Origin: a virus
IMG/VR virus record: IMGVR_UViG_3300036770_003657
Location: 186,001 to 250,000 of that record
Reading direction: 5' to 3' (one strand)
Length of the DNA stretch: 64,000 nucleotides
Below, one piece after another: positions 8,657 to 16,845 of this stretch; positions within the stretch are counted from its first letter, which is position 1; each line of letters opens with the position of its first letter. Under the pieces are notes generated by a model. That model did not search any database, was not told the DNA's origin, and saw only the letters and a program-made list of their open reading frames with translations. Both the position numbers and the translations under genes were made by a program.

Positions 8657-8685
8657 ATTATAACAGGGGTCTGTGCCCCTGTCAA
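8657..8685 (-). promoter_or_regulatory. Consensus sigma-70 promoter with an inverted repeat in the spacer
   Basis: Read on the minus strand: TTGACA (8680-8685), a spacer of exactly 17 bp, and TATAAT (8657-8662), a perfect match to both hexamers. The spacer carries a 7-bp inverted repeat (ACAGGGG 8663-8669 / CCCCTGT 8676-8682) that reaches into the -35 box, as an operator would. It drives the VWA gene 23 bp downstream. The repeat could also act as a weak hairpin for moxR transcripts, but no U-tract follows it. Confidence 0.85.
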
Positions 8686-8686
8686 T

Positions 8687-9778
8687 TTATTTGCGCTCAG
8701 TAGCGGCACTAATATACTTACCAAACTTAGCGTGGAAGTCATCAAAGCATTCAATCTCATCTGGATCTAACGGAAGTTGATATTGGGTAAGAGCAAGTTT
8801 AGTGCTCATAATAACCAATTCAGTCTCAAAGTTCTCCATAATAAAGCCAAAGAAGTTATTGACCTGCTTGTTCCAATTCTTAGCCTTCTTGTCTGCTGAA
8901 TCCTTAAGCTCATAACACAATGAAACTGCCAAACTGTACATAGCACTGATCTCTTTTGACTCCATTTTCTTAACCTTACCGCTAAGGATGTCAGTGGGGT
9001 CAGGCATCTTGCTGGCAACTTTGCGATGTGCCATAAACTTAAGTGCCAAACCTTCACCTACTGCGCCTGAGATAAGGTCAGTTAAGGTGTTCTCATCACA
9101 GTCATCATCCTCAAGTAACTCGCTAACAAAGGTCCAGCTACGTGGAGTAGCAAAAGCACGGCTTGAACTCTTAGGATCAAAGTCATAAAGATCTTTCTTT
9201 GAGAAGGTCAAGTAGCCAACTACATCCTTATGGATACGATTCTCGGTAGCCCAAAAACTGTAGTCTTCCCAATCTACCTTCATCTCCAAGTGTACAAAAC
9301 GATTGGCTAACGGAGCAGGCATACGATAAGTTACACCCTTATCACCCTCACGGTTACCAGCAGCCACCAATACTACATTTTTTGGAAGCACATAAGTACC
9401 TACACGGCGGTTAAGTACCAATTGATAAGCCGCTGCCTGTACAGCAGGAGGAGCACTATTCATTTCATCCATAAAGAGGATGATCTTGTCGTGCTGTGAT
9501 GCCATCTCAGCATCAGGCAATTCTACTGGGGGAGCCCAAACCATTTTGCTGGTGTTGCTGTCAAAGTATGGGATACCTTTAATATCAGTGGGTTCCCAAA
9601 GAGAGAGACGAACATCGATAACGTGAGCACCGATATCTGCTCCAATTTGTTTAACAATGTCTGACTTGCCAATACCTGGAGGACCCCACAAGAACAAGGG
9701 ACGCTGTTTAGCAAAGCCTTTGAGAATAGCTTTTTTGGCGCCACGGGGGCCTACAGTGCGGCTTACAATCTCGGTCAT
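8687..9778 (-). CDS. MoxR-type AAA+ ATPase
   Basis: 363 residues. Walker A is GPPGIGKS (residues 32-39), Walker B is ILFMDE (D104/E105), and an Asn-containing sensor-1 strand (VVLVAAGN) and PLANRF arginine-finger region follow in the usual order. Length and motif spacing fit the MoxR branch of AAA+ proteins; phage CobS-like ATPases are the nearest alternative name. It is followed after a 52-bp promoter-bearing gap by the VWA/HExxH gene, its expected partner. It has its own promoter at 9822-9850, so it is likely expressed early in infection. Confidence 0.9.
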   Translation of the reverse strand: MTEIVSRTVGPRGAKKAILKGFAKQRPLFLWGPPGIGKSDIVKQIGADIGAHVIDVRLSLWEPTDIKGIPYFDSNTSKMVWAPPVELPDAEMASQHDKIILFMDEMNSAPPAVQAAAYQLVLNRRVGTYVLPKNVVLVAAGNREGDKGVTYRMPAPLANRFVHLEMKVDWEDYSFWATENRIHKDVVGYLTFSKKDLYDFDPKSSSRAFATPRSWTFVSELLEDDDCDENTLTDLISGAVGEGLALKFMAHRKVASKMPDPTDILSGKVKKMESKEISAMYSLAVSLCYELKDSADKKAKNWNKQVNNFFGFIMENFETELVIMSTKLALTQYQLPLDPDEIECFDDFHAKFGKYISAATERK

Positions 9779-9821
9779 TTTTGCTTCCTTATTAAAGTTG
9801 AAATAGTGTTGCTATGTTCGT

Positions 9822-9850
9822 ATTATACGACAGGTCCACTATCTAGTCAA
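9822..9850 (-). promoter_or_regulatory. Sigma-70 promoter for the MoxR ATPase gene
   Basis: On the minus strand TTGACT (9845-9850) is separated by 17 bp from TATAAT (9822-9827). The -35 box matches 5 of 6 positions and the -10 box 6 of 6. It lies 43 bp upstream of the moxR ATG and overlaps the 3' end of the upstream gene. Confidence 0.8.
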
Positions 9851-10241
9851 GCAAATCAGCCTCTTTTTGTTGCTTTTTGAGCGCCTTCATTAAGCCAAAT
9901 TTGCGTATATCGTCAGCGAAGAAGTGTAGTTCAAATGCCTTTTTTTCACTGAAAACGGTGAGGCTGTGTCTGGTTAAGTAGTATGGGCAATCCAAAAATT
10001 GATCGAAAAAGATAATCAATTGTGGATTCAATTCGATTTCTTCGGTAAATGGTACTGTATAGTCTTTTAATTTCATTTCCGAAATCAAATATTCGCAGCC
10101 TTTTTCGGTAAGCCTAAGTCCACCTACTTCTTTGGTGCGTGTATTCATAAACCAAGTTTTATGATATATTCGAACGTTGGCTTCGTCTATACTCTTATTT
10201 TGAGTTTGAAGGAATATTTTGGTATAGGTCTTACTATTCAT
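9843..10241 (-). CDS. Conserved phage protein of unknown function
   Basis: 132 residues of mixed alpha/beta character with aromatic-rich strands (LIIFFDQFLDCPYYLTRHSL). No catalytic signature is recognised. It overlaps the upstream gene by 8 bp, and its 3' end contains the moxR promoter. It belongs to the group of small genes that probably start from the late-type box at 10550. Confidence 0.65.
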   Translation of the reverse strand: MNSKTYTKIFLQTQNKSIDEANVRIYHKTWFMNTRTKEVGGLRLTEKGCEYLISEMKLKDYTVPFTEEIELNPQLIIFFDQFLDCPYYLTRHSLTVFSEKKAFELHFFADDIRKFGLMKALKKQQKEADLLD

Positions 10242-10524
10242 TTTTTAGAGTCGGTCCACTATTCAAAACTACTACAGTGAAGTCTCTACAATCGAATTGG
10301 AGGTTTAATTTTTTGGCAAGATTGATAGCATGTCCAGGATTACTAAATGCTACCTTTTTATATTTAGGTCCTGGATAGCTGATCATACTACTAAAACTTT
10401 TTAAATTGAATGGACGATTTTTATAGAATACAGCCCAAATAGCTTCTGCTTCCAAAATTTGATCTGTTTTGAAATTCTTTTTGCTGGTATTTTCTAATAA
10501 AACTTTTGGTTTTGGTCTACTCAT
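10234..10524 (-). CDS. Conserved phage protein of unknown function
   Basis: 96 codons including the stop when started at MSRPKPKVLL. An in-frame ATG lies 12 codons upstream at 10560, but a T4-late-type box (GATAAATA) sits at 10550-10557, between the two, and the extra residues look like translated leader, so the shorter start is chosen. The sequence includes FKTDQILEAEAIWAVFYK and a C-terminal RDFTVVVLN strand. No motif gives a function. Confidence 0.65.
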   Translation of the reverse strand: MSRPKPKVLLENTSKKNFKTDQILEAEAIWAVFYKNRPFNLKSFSSMISYPGPKYKKVAFSNPGHAINLAKKLNLQFDCRDFTVVVLNSGPTLKNE

Positions 10525-10549
10525 ATATGTATACTCAATTATACACACA

Positions 10550-10557
10550 TATTTATC
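10550..10557 (-). promoter_or_regulatory. T4-late-type promoter box
   Basis: GATAAATA on the minus strand, 7 of 8 matches to the T4 late consensus TATAAATA. It is 25 bp upstream of the ATG at 10524. The same octamer occurs before five other minus-strand transcription units in this window. Confidence 0.55.
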
Positions 10558-10563
10558 CAAATT

Positions 10564-10800
10564 TTATTTAAATCCGCCACCGTCCATTCGTAGTTCTATG
10601 ACTTCATTATTATTAGATTGTAGCTTAGTAAGTAATTCGTTATAATCTTGATTTACTTTGGCTAGTACTTCTCCAATATTATATGCTAAGATTCTTGCCG
10701 TCTTAATATCTAACTTAATTTCTTTTTGGTTAGTCATTTCGGCAATTCGTATATTCTCCAAAAATTGCTGTACTGGATACGTATTAATATCATTTGGCAT
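10564..10800 (-). CDS. Small helical conserved phage protein
   Basis: 78 residues. Two predicted helices (VQQFLENIRIAEM and ILAYNIGEVLAKVNQDYNEL) separated by a short Lys-rich link, with a Gly-rich tail. It overlaps the next upstream gene by 11 bp. Unknown function; small helical proteins of this kind are common in T4-like phage early regions. Confidence 0.65.
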   Translation of the reverse strand: MPNDINTYPVQQFLENIRIAEMTNQKEIKLDIKTARILAYNIGEVLAKVNQDYNELLTKLQSNNNEVIELRMDGGGFK

Positions 10801-11263
10801 GACTCAACGCCTCTTTAGCTTCCTCTTCTGTTTTAAATGGACCATGATATGGATAACGTTCAATAGTAATAAGTTTAGGACAAAAACTTCGTACCCAATT
10901 CTTCGGAAACTTAATTATATAGTGGCCAGCACAGAAAAGACTTTTGCTTTGATTACTCTTAGTAAACAAAGGGAGACGTTTTCTAATATTATACATGCTC
11001 TTATGTGGCTTCCACTTAGTAGGATATCCGTGACAGTCATAGTTTTCTACTTTACTTACAGTAGTTTCTATATCCTTTAAAAAGAATTCCTTACCAAACT
11101 GTTTAGTAACATCACTTTTACGATTGAAGAATAACTCACCATGTTTGGTACTAAACATATAGTGATTGTTTTCTTTCTTATGTAGTGTGCCTACTCTAAC
11201 ACCATCTTTTTCTACTACCCATAATACACCATCTACTACAGGTTTTGCGTGAATATCCGTCAT
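10790..11263 (-). CDS. Conserved phage protein of unknown function
   Basis: 157 residues. Begins with beta-rich sequence (VLWVVEKDGVRVGTL), continues with a basic, His-containing middle (NYDCHGYPTKWKPH) and ends with an acidic helix (KTEEEAKEALSHAK). Its ATG overlaps the RNase H stop by one base, implying coupled translation with that replication gene. No recognised domain. Confidence 0.65.
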   Translation of the reverse strand: MTDIHAKPVVDGVLWVVEKDGVRVGTLHKKENNHYMFSTKHGELFFNRKSDVTKQFGKEFFLKDIETTVSKVENYDCHGYPTKWKPHKSMYNIRKRLPLFTKSNQSKSLFCAGHYIIKFPKNWVRSFCPKLITIERYPYHGPFKTEEEAKEALSHAK

Positions 11264-12240
11264 TATGCCTCCACAGGTTCTGGATAATTAGCTTGAAAAG
11301 GTTCGCTATATTGTTGAATATTATCGCTGATCTTTTTCAAGTCATATAAGTTACAAAATTTTAACAGCCTAATACCAACTTGTGTAATATTTTTTGGTTT
11401 ACTACCTTCTTTAATTGTGTTTTCAATAGTAGACCTAATGTCCTCAGGTTGATAACTTAGATCAATTAGTCTACGATTACGATTATAGCAGTCCAATACT
11501 CTTTGTTCTACTCCATTATGGTCAACCCATCGTTGTAGCATGAGATTATTCCAAGCAAAGCCCTGACGCTTACGATCATTAAATGCTTCCTCCAATTTAT
11601 TCTTACGTACTTTTGGATAAGCACTGAATACATTATCAGTAGGATCACCACGCATACATTTTTCAAATAAAATCCACTCTGGATCTGGAATAGCCTTTTC
11701 TGTATTAGTCTTTTTATCTACTACTCGTTTACCTTTTTTATCAAATATACCATCAATAGTTACAGTTTGTTCAGTCACTCCGTTGTATTGACGCACATTA
11801 GGAGCAATGAGTTGATAAAAATCACTATCAGTGCTTATGATGACATGATCACTATCAGGATGGCTTTGAATAAAACCAGCAATAAGATCGTCAGCCTCAA
11901 GAGTGGGATGTTGGAGTACCGTGGCATTCGTCTTCTCAATTAAGAACTCCTTAAAAGTATCAAAGGCCTCCCAAAAGATTCGATCTTCTTCTTGCTCACG
12001 TTCAGTAGCAGCCGCACGAGCCTCAGCACGGTTACGCTTGTAGGGCTCGTAATAGTCCTTACGCCAAGATCTACCCTCTAAACAGAATACAAGATGGGCA
12101 CCATCAAAGTCTTGCCAAGCCTTTTTCACACTGTTAAGAGTAATATGGAATGCCATACCCAACTTAATATCAGCACTGCCATTGATTACATGGCGGCTAC
12201 GGAAGAAAGTATTAGCAGTATCAATCAAAATGTAGGTCAT
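11263..12240 (-). CDS. rnh: 5'-3' exonuclease / RNase H (FEN-like, T4 Rnh type)
   Basis: 325 residues, close to T4 RNase H (305). The family's metal-binding acids are visible: LIDTAN at the N-terminus, the EADDLIAGF block and STDSDFYQL in mid-protein, and a later MRGDPTDNV segment, the helix-hairpin-helix region typical of FEN nucleases. In T4 this enzyme removes RNA primers from lagging-strand fragments, consistent with the nearby clamp and polymerase genes. It overlaps neighbours by 1-4 bp. Confidence 0.9.
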   Translation of the reverse strand: MTYILIDTANTFFRSRHVINGSADIKLGMAFHITLNSVKKAWQDFDGAHLVFCLEGRSWRKDYYEPYKRNRAEARAAATEREQEEDRIFWEAFDTFKEFLIEKTNATVLQHPTLEADDLIAGFIQSHPDSDHVIISTDSDFYQLIAPNVRQYNGVTEQTVTIDGIFDKKGKRVVDKKTNTEKAIPDPEWILFEKCMRGDPTDNVFSAYPKVRKNKLEEAFNDRKRQGFAWNNLMLQRWVDHNGVEQRVLDCYNRNRRLIDLSYQPEDIRSTIENTIKEGSKPKNITQVGIRLLKFCNLYDLKKISDNIQQYSEPFQANYPEPVEA

Positions 12241-12686
12241 TTTACCTCAGACTTAGTGTCGTTTAGTTTAGTTACGTTAATAAACCCTGCACCGCGGGAA
12301 ATATCTTGACCTTCTTCAGCCAAAATGTTGCGTACAATATCTCTAAACCAGCGATCCACGATTTCTTCCTCTTTATCACCTTCAAAACCATATCCAGCTT
12401 CACGTAATTGTACTATAAAATACTCGTTCCAGTCAAGCTCAAAGAAGCCATTTCTGATATTATCTTTATTTACATGCGTGTCTAATACACTGACCCAAGG
12501 TTCTTTACGACGTGTAGCACGATCTTTGGCTGTAAGTTTGGCTTCTTCTTGTTCTTCTAATGCTTTTTGAGCAGCGGCTTCTGCTTCTGCTTTAACCCTT
12601 TCTGCCTCTGCTACTCGTTCTCTGGTTTCAGCAATAGCCTTTTCCATTTCATCAATACCAAATAGCTTACGTAGTATTTTTTTCAT
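12237..12686 (-). CDS. Conserved phage protein with N-terminal coiled coil
   Basis: 149 residues. The first 55 form a charged Ala/Glu-rich helix with heptad character (ERVAEAERVKAEAEAAAQKA). The rest is a compact domain with WVSVLDTHV, LDWNEYFIVQLREAGY and DRWFRDIVRNIL. No enzymatic motif is visible. It overlaps the RNase H start by 4 bp and is separated from the methyltransferase gene by 2 bp, so it lies inside an operon. Unknown function. Confidence 0.7.
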   Translation of the reverse strand: MKKILRKLFGIDEMEKAIAETRERVAEAERVKAEAEAAAQKALEEQEEAKLTAKDRATRRKEPWVSVLDTHVNKDNIRNGFFELDWNEYFIVQLREAGYGFEGDKEEEIVDRWFRDIVRNILAEEGQDISRGAGFINVTKLNDTKSEVK

Positions 12687-12688
12687 GT

Positions 12689-13372
12689 TTAGCCTAATGG
12701 GTTAGGATATGGATTTGGTCTAAGCCATTTTGCCTGACCCTTAGTAAAAGTGACCATACTGTTATGGAAGCTTACACTGCCAATGTCTCCAAAGTTTTTC
12801 ATAATGAAATCAGTTTCTGGAGTAATCATACCTTGCCAATGGTTTAGATTAACAATATCCACTAGCTTTTTACTAAACTCCATAAAGGTATGACCATGTA
12901 ATAGGCCATTGCCCCAATCCATATAGTAACTAGTATGAGTATCTTCTACCATATATACACCGCCTACACGAATTTTGGGCCATACAGTGAGCATGGTATC
13001 AATTTGATGTTTCATTTGATGACTACCATCATCTAAGAAAACGTCCACAGTGCCTAACTTGGGTAATACTTCAGTCCAAAAGTTGGGGTCACCTTGGTCA
13101 CCAATAAACAGTTCTACATTTTCAGCACGACGTTCCAATACTTTGGGATCAATGTCCATACCAATAATACGGGCCTTGTTACCAAAGTACTTACGCCACA
13201 TTTCTAAACTACCACCACCCTGTACACCTACTTCTACAAAGGTTAAGTCAGTATTTCTATAACCACTAAAGAAGTGTTCATACACTGGAAAGTATGGAAG
13301 GTACTTGTCACAGTGTAAGGTTAAATCATTAATAAAAATTTCCAGTAAACTCTTTTGCATTAGGTTCCCCAT
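12689..13372 (-). CDS. Class I SAM-dependent methyltransferase (macrolide O-methyltransferase-like)
   Basis: 227 residues. Motif I FVEVGVQGGGSLEMW is followed by IIGMDIDP, VELFIGDQGD and then FLDDGSHQ and VYMVEDTHTSY. The DD..H and ED.H pattern resembles the metal-dependent sugar O-methyltransferase group (MycE/TylE-like) and cephalosporin-hydroxylase-like relatives. The substrate in the phage is unknown. It overlaps queE by 13 bp, so a link to the modified-base or glycosylation genes around it is possible. Confidence 0.82.
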   Translation of the reverse strand: MGNLMQKSLLEIFINDLTLHCDKYLPYFPVYEHFFSGYRNTDLTFVEVGVQGGGSLEMWRKYFGNKARIIGMDIDPKVLERRAENVELFIGDQGDPNFWTEVLPKLGTVDVFLDDGSHQMKHQIDTMLTVWPKIRVGGVYMVEDTHTSYYMDWGNGLLHGHTFMEFSKKLVDIVNLNHWQGMITPETDFIMKNFGDIGSVSFHNSMVTFTKGQAKWLRPNPYPNPLG

Positions 13373-14205
13373 TCATTCTTGAATAATGGCACTTGTAGCC
13401 TATCACTATAGCGTACACCACATTGCATGGCCAGTTCAGCTACACGACGATTGTTCATACTATATACACTTTCCACACCACCTACTGGCATCAAATAGAC
13501 ATCACCATTAAATCCAGCTTTTCTATATTGTAGGCTAGCAACAAGAGCATCTTTAGCATCGTCCTCAGTGGCCACTACAAACTTCAAATATACATGACCG
13601 ACTTGTGCGTATTCACATACTACTTCAGGTAGGATAGCTTCTTCCCACTTTTCACCACTGCTAGGAAGTTTAGCACTTACACTAAAAGTAATTTCTCTGT
13701 CATCCCAGTCAGCCCATTCACCTAAATACTTTTTAAAATCAGCTGTAAGTTTTTGAGTACCATTAGTTTCAAAAGTTAATTGCTTCAAAGGCTGCATGAA
13801 CGCATGTTCTAATAGGTCAGGGTAACTGCGTTGCCAACCTAATAAAGGTTCACCACCAGTAATAACAAGATGTTCTCTAGTCCAGCGTTTAAATGGCAGT
13901 AAATCCATAATACTCTGTGCTATGCTGGCAGTGTCCAATACAGGACTAAAGTCCTTAAACCTTGGATCCCAACTAGCATAACTGTCACAGCCAGTATGTA
14001 CTAAGGGAAGATCCTTATAAGTTTTAAACTCTAGGATATGATCTGCGGCTTGGTCACGTTCTGTGCTGCGTAGACCACGTGCCATTCCAAATCCATCACA
14101 GGTAAAGTTACAGCCAAATGTGCGTAAGAACACACTGGGTACTCCCATAAACCTACCTTCACCCTGTAGGCTATAAAATAATTCACTTATCTTTAGTTTT
14201 GACAT
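13360..14205 (-). CDS. queE: 7-carboxy-7-deazaguanine synthase-like radical SAM enzyme
   Basis: 281 residues. The start SELFYSLQGEGRFMG and the LVITGGEPLLGW strand are QueE hallmarks. The cluster region is atypical: C32 and C36 are present (GCNFTC), but the usual third Cys nearby is Phe/Gly, and the next candidate is C73 in TGCDSY, after an insertion. QueE converts 6-carboxytetrahydropterin to 7-carboxy-7-deazaguanine. With folE, queD and dpdA in the same operon it fits phage DNA 7-deazaguanine modification. Confidence 0.9.
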   Translation of the reverse strand: MSKLKISELFYSLQGEGRFMGVPSVFLRTFGCNFTCDGFGMARGLRSTERDQAADHILEFKTYKDLPLVHTGCDSYASWDPRFKDFSPVLDTASIAQSIMDLLPFKRWTREHLVITGGEPLLGWQRSYPDLLEHAFMQPLKQLTFETNGTQKLTADFKKYLGEWADWDDREITFSVSAKLPSSGEKWEEAILPEVVCEYAQVGHVYLKFVVATEDDAKDALVASLQYRKAGFNGDVYLMPVGGVESVYSMNNRRVAELAMQCGVRYSDRLQVPLFKNEWGT

Positions 14206-14533
14206 TTTGTTCTCTAAAAGTTTCTACATCTTTAATAGCAGATTGTAACACACTAGCATAGTTTAATGCTGCCTGTTTGGAAAGAATAATAGTGCTTTCT
14301 CTACTAATATATCCAGTGAACAGTAGTTTAAAAATATGACTCCATCTATCCTTACTCCAAAAGTTTGTTTTAGTATTAGTATAGATATAGACAGTAACGT
14401 CACTGTCATCTGCTTCAATGTCAATGGTATGGGTATGATCCAAGTCGCCACAGTGGCAAACAGCCTGATACATTTTGCTACTACCCCAGTCATTTACTCG
14501 TAATATACCCTGTGCTGGAGTTTCTGGTGTCAT
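14183..14533 (-). CDS. Conserved phage protein of unknown function
   Basis: 116 residues. Contains a His/Cys cluster (AVCHCGDLDHTHTIDIE), beta-rich middle and C-terminal helix (ALNYASVLQSAIKDVETF). It overlaps queE by 23 bp and the upstream gene by 4 bp. The clustered Cys/His residues could bind metal; that is inference. Not recognised as a known enzyme. Confidence 0.65.
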   Translation of the reverse strand: MTPETPAQGILRVNDWGSSKMYQAVCHCGDLDHTHTIDIEADDSDVTVYIYTNTKTNFWSKDRWSHIFKLLFTGYISRESTIILSKQAALNYASVLQSAIKDVETFREQNVKTKDK

Positions 14534-14814
14534 GTCTTCAAACTTTCCAATGTAGCGATTTTAGCAATACGTTCCCCAAAGTCTTGATCGTTGGTAATAA
14601 TATAGGTAGTAGTATGACTACGATCTATTTTACGATCGTAGTACCTAAACTCCACTACTCGACCACCAACAGCAGGGAATACTTTAAAATTAAGTATTGG
14701 ATCAGAACCAACACTTTCACTGTCAGCACTTAAAATCATACCTTCGCGAGCAAGTTTAGGCTCATTATTATAATCATTGACCCATTTGGCTAATTTGCGT
14801 TTAAGCCATCTCAT
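14530..14814 (-). CDS. Small conserved phage protein
   Basis: 94 residues with a basic N-terminal helix (RWLKRKLAKWVNDYN) and a beta-rich remainder (VVEFRYYDRKIDRS, TTYIITNDQDFG). It is joined to both neighbours by 4-bp overlaps. No function recognised. Confidence 0.6.
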   Translation of the reverse strand: MRWLKRKLAKWVNDYNNEPKLAREGMILSADSESVGSDPILNFKVFPAVGGRVVEFRYYDRKIDRSHTTTYIITNDQDFGERIAKIATLESLKT

Positions 14815-14960
14815 TTTTGTGCCTGTGGTGTTTGTTTAGCGTTATGTTCAGCAAGTTTGGCTTGATATTGTGCTTCTGTAAGATTGTGCCAACCAATACA
14901 ATTTCCAGTGGGGCTACGTCCGCAGCCACAAGTACCTTTGGGTTTTTCATTTTGTGTCAT
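14811..14960 (-). CDS. CDGSH-like iron-sulfur mini-protein
   Basis: 49 residues from MTQNEKPKG; a longer in-frame start at 14993 would extend into the upstream gene and is less likely. The core is CGCGRSPTGNC followed by IGWH. This is close to the CDGSH pattern CxCxxSxxxPxC(D)GxH, but one residue shorter and without the Pro and the D. Three Cys and one His could still hold a 2Fe-2S cluster. It lies between folE and queE, so a redox role for radical SAM QueE is an attractive but untested idea. Confidence 0.65.
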   Translation of the reverse strand: MTQNEKPKGTCGCGRSPTGNCIGWHNLTEAQYQAKLAEHNAKQTPQAQK

Positions 14961-15174
14961 AGTAAAATTCCTTTTCTTTAAAATATGTTTCAAGTACCTC
15001 TAATTTATCCTTGTATTCTGCCATACAATGAATCTCTAGTTCCAAAGCCGCCATAATATCTGTATGTTCATGAATAGCTATTGGATTTGCCAACATTACT
15101 TCAACATTCATACGATGTTTATTAATGTTGCTATGAAAGTGTTGACTTAATGCGTTTAATAGTTCTGTTCTCAT
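14947..15174 (-). CDS. Small helical conserved phage protein
   Basis: 75 residues, almost entirely helical: MRTELLNALSQHF, then AIHEHTDIMAALELEIHCMAEYKDKLEVLETYF. It is a type I associate with T4-like aquatic phages. It starts in the last codons of folE (4-bp overlap). Unknown function. Confidence 0.7.
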   Translation of the reverse strand: MRTELLNALSQHFHSNINKHRMNVEVMLANPIAIHEHTDIMAALELEIHCMAEYKDKLEVLETYFKEKEFYYDTK

Positions 15175-15944
15175 CTTGGTGCAAAGTCCTGTTGTAGTTT
15201 AATATTATCAAAAAACTCTTTTTTAGTGCCATGGTCTACTTCAAAAGCACCTTTTAATACTGTAGTTTGTGTAAGACTACTATGTGCCATAATGCCTCTA
15301 TTCTCACAGCATCCATGAGTGGCCTGTATATAAACACCTACATTAGGACTACCTGTAGCCTTTTCAATTTCACGAGCAATTACATTACATAGTTCTTCCT
15401 GTAGAGTTCCTCTACGGGCACACCATTGTGCTATACGAGTATACTTACTTAGGCCTATTACACGACCATTAGGAATAATTCCTATATATGCTACGCCGTT
15501 TACAGGTTGATGATGATGACTACACATACTGCGTAATTCACTACGAACTACCAGCATACCCTTATAAGCATTTTCCCCCTCATTGGGAAAACTTGTAGCA
15601 TCTGGCCTTTCTTCATAACGACCACTCATAATCTCATAAACATACATCTTAGCCAGTCTACGTGCTGTACCTTGGCTGTTTGGATCATTGACTCGATCAA
15701 TTACTAAACTATCTAATACACCTTCGAACTTAGTGGTAAGTTCGTCAATGAGTAGTTCACGTTCATCTTCATTGATGTATTCACTAATATTATCACCAGC
15801 AAAGTACCTACCACCGCCTAGTTTAATACGATCTCTAATAACACGGCTTAAAGGCTTGCCAACAGGATCGTTAAAAATAGCACCCTCATATCCAGGATGA
15901 TATGGTGCTTCTTCTACAAGTTTATTATTCAATTCAATTTCCAT
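15171..15944 (-). CDS. folE: GTP cyclohydrolase I
   Basis: 257 residues. The family's zinc site is visible: MCSHHHQP gives C141 and H144, and C212 or C213 in HGCCENRG supplies the third ligand. RIAQWCARRGTLQEEL matches the conserved helix region. It converts GTP to dihydroneopterin triphosphate, the first step to 7-deazaguanine bases (and folate). With queD, queE and dpdA it supplies the phage DNA-modification pathway. Its ATG overlaps the stop of the upstream methyltransferase by 1 bp. Confidence 0.95.
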   Translation of the reverse strand: MEIELNNKLVEEAPYHPGYEGAIFNDPVGKPLSRVIRDRIKLGGGRYFAGDNISEYINEDERELLIDELTTKFEGVLDSLVIDRVNDPNSQGTARRLAKMYVYEIMSGRYEERPDATSFPNEGENAYKGMLVVRSELRSMCSHHHQPVNGVAYIGIIPNGRVIGLSKYTRIAQWCARRGTLQEELCNVIAREIEKATGSPNVGVYIQATHGCCENRGIMAHSSLTQTTVLKGAFEVDHGTKKEFFDNIKLQQDFAPR

Positions 15945-16444
15945 TATATAATTTTCTCCGCTACTACAGTAAAGCTATGATTTAAGTCTTTATCTCCATG
16001 TAGTATATTAACATATTTTTTATGTTGTAAATAGTCGTTAATTTGCTCAAAAGTTAGAGCATGGATATGTTTGGGATTATTCCAAGGACGCCAATATTGC
16101 TGGTCATAGTGTGGAAGATATAAAAATAGCACTCCATTCTTTTTTAATCGAGTGGTCCAATGATCTAGAGCAGTTACCCAGTTAGGTAAGTGTTCCAAAC
16201 AATGGCTACTAAAAATATAATCTACCTGACGGTCTGGTAAGTTATAGGCATCGTAACCATCATTATAATTTAAGTCTATGCCTTGAGCACCTGGAAAACA
16301 CCACTCTGGTCTATTACAACCAATATCAAATCCATCACCCTTACAAAAGCGTTGAGCAAAAGTCCAACAGAATTGACTACTAAATCCTTCAGCTTGAAAC
16401 TTAGGATAACGCCATGGGCCAAAATTAATAAATTCTATGCTCAC
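15944..16444 (-). CDS. Class I SAM-dependent methyltransferase (type 11-like)
   Basis: 166 residues, shorter than typical. A reduced motif I (GFDIGCNRPEW), an acidic ribose-binding strand (GIDLNYN), then VDYIFSSHCLEHLPNW and VLFLYLPHYD are the usual Methyltransf_11 order. It starts in the stop of the HIT gene (ATGA). The target is unknown; the gene lies directly before folE. Confidence 0.8.
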   Translation of the reverse strand: MSIEFINFGPWRYPKFQAEGFSSQFCWTFAQRFCKGDGFDIGCNRPEWCFPGAQGIDLNYNDGYDAYNLPDRQVDYIFSSHCLEHLPNWVTALDHWTTRLKKNGVLFLYLPHYDQQYWRPWNNPKHIHALTFEQINDYLQHKKYVNILHGDKDLNHSFTVVAEKII

Positions 16445-16845
16445 CAGTTTACACTCTCCACTATAGGTTGTTCTATTACTTTTTTATAGTTACCCTTTTC
16501 TGGGATAACGTGTCTTACACCGCCTCTGGGATCAGCCATATCACCTTTACGACGTGGTATCATATGTACGTGAGGATACATTACTGTTTGACCAGCAACC
16601 TCCCCAATGTTTTGACCAATGTTAAATCCGTCCCACTTTTCATTTTGGACTCCTTCATAGCCAAACTTGTATGCTCCTCTGTAGCATTCAAATAAAGCGT
16701 CCGGTGTTTGGCTGGTAGGCACAAATAGCAAATGCCCTTGGGTAACTGGGTACGCATCTCTGAAAACCCAGAAGTTACGGGTTCTGTATTCAATCTCTGT
16801 CCACGGTGCTGTTTTTTCATTAAGTGCCTTTTCTAAATCAGTCAT
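16441..16845 (-). CDS. HIT-family protein
   Basis: 134 residues. The N-terminal RDAYPVTQGHLLFVP strand and the C-terminal QTVMYPHVHMIPR block are HIT features. The canonical HxHxH triad is YPHVH here: the first His is Tyr, while the catalytic central His and the last His remain. HIT enzymes hydrolyse or transfer nucleotidyl groups. It is co-transcribed with methyltransferase, folE and queE genes. Confidence 0.85.
   Translation of the reverse strand: MTDLEKALNEKTAPWTEIEYRTRNFWVFRDAYPVTQGHLLFVPTSQTPDALFECYRGAYKFGYEGVQNEKWDGFNIGQNIGEVAGQTVMYPHVHMIPRRKGDMADPRGGVRHVIPEKGNYKKVIEQPIVESVNW

Noticed and set aside
8663-8682. ACAGGGG/CCCCTGT hairpin as moxR terminator
   Set aside because: No T-run follows, and the repeat sits exactly in a perfect promoter, which explains it better.
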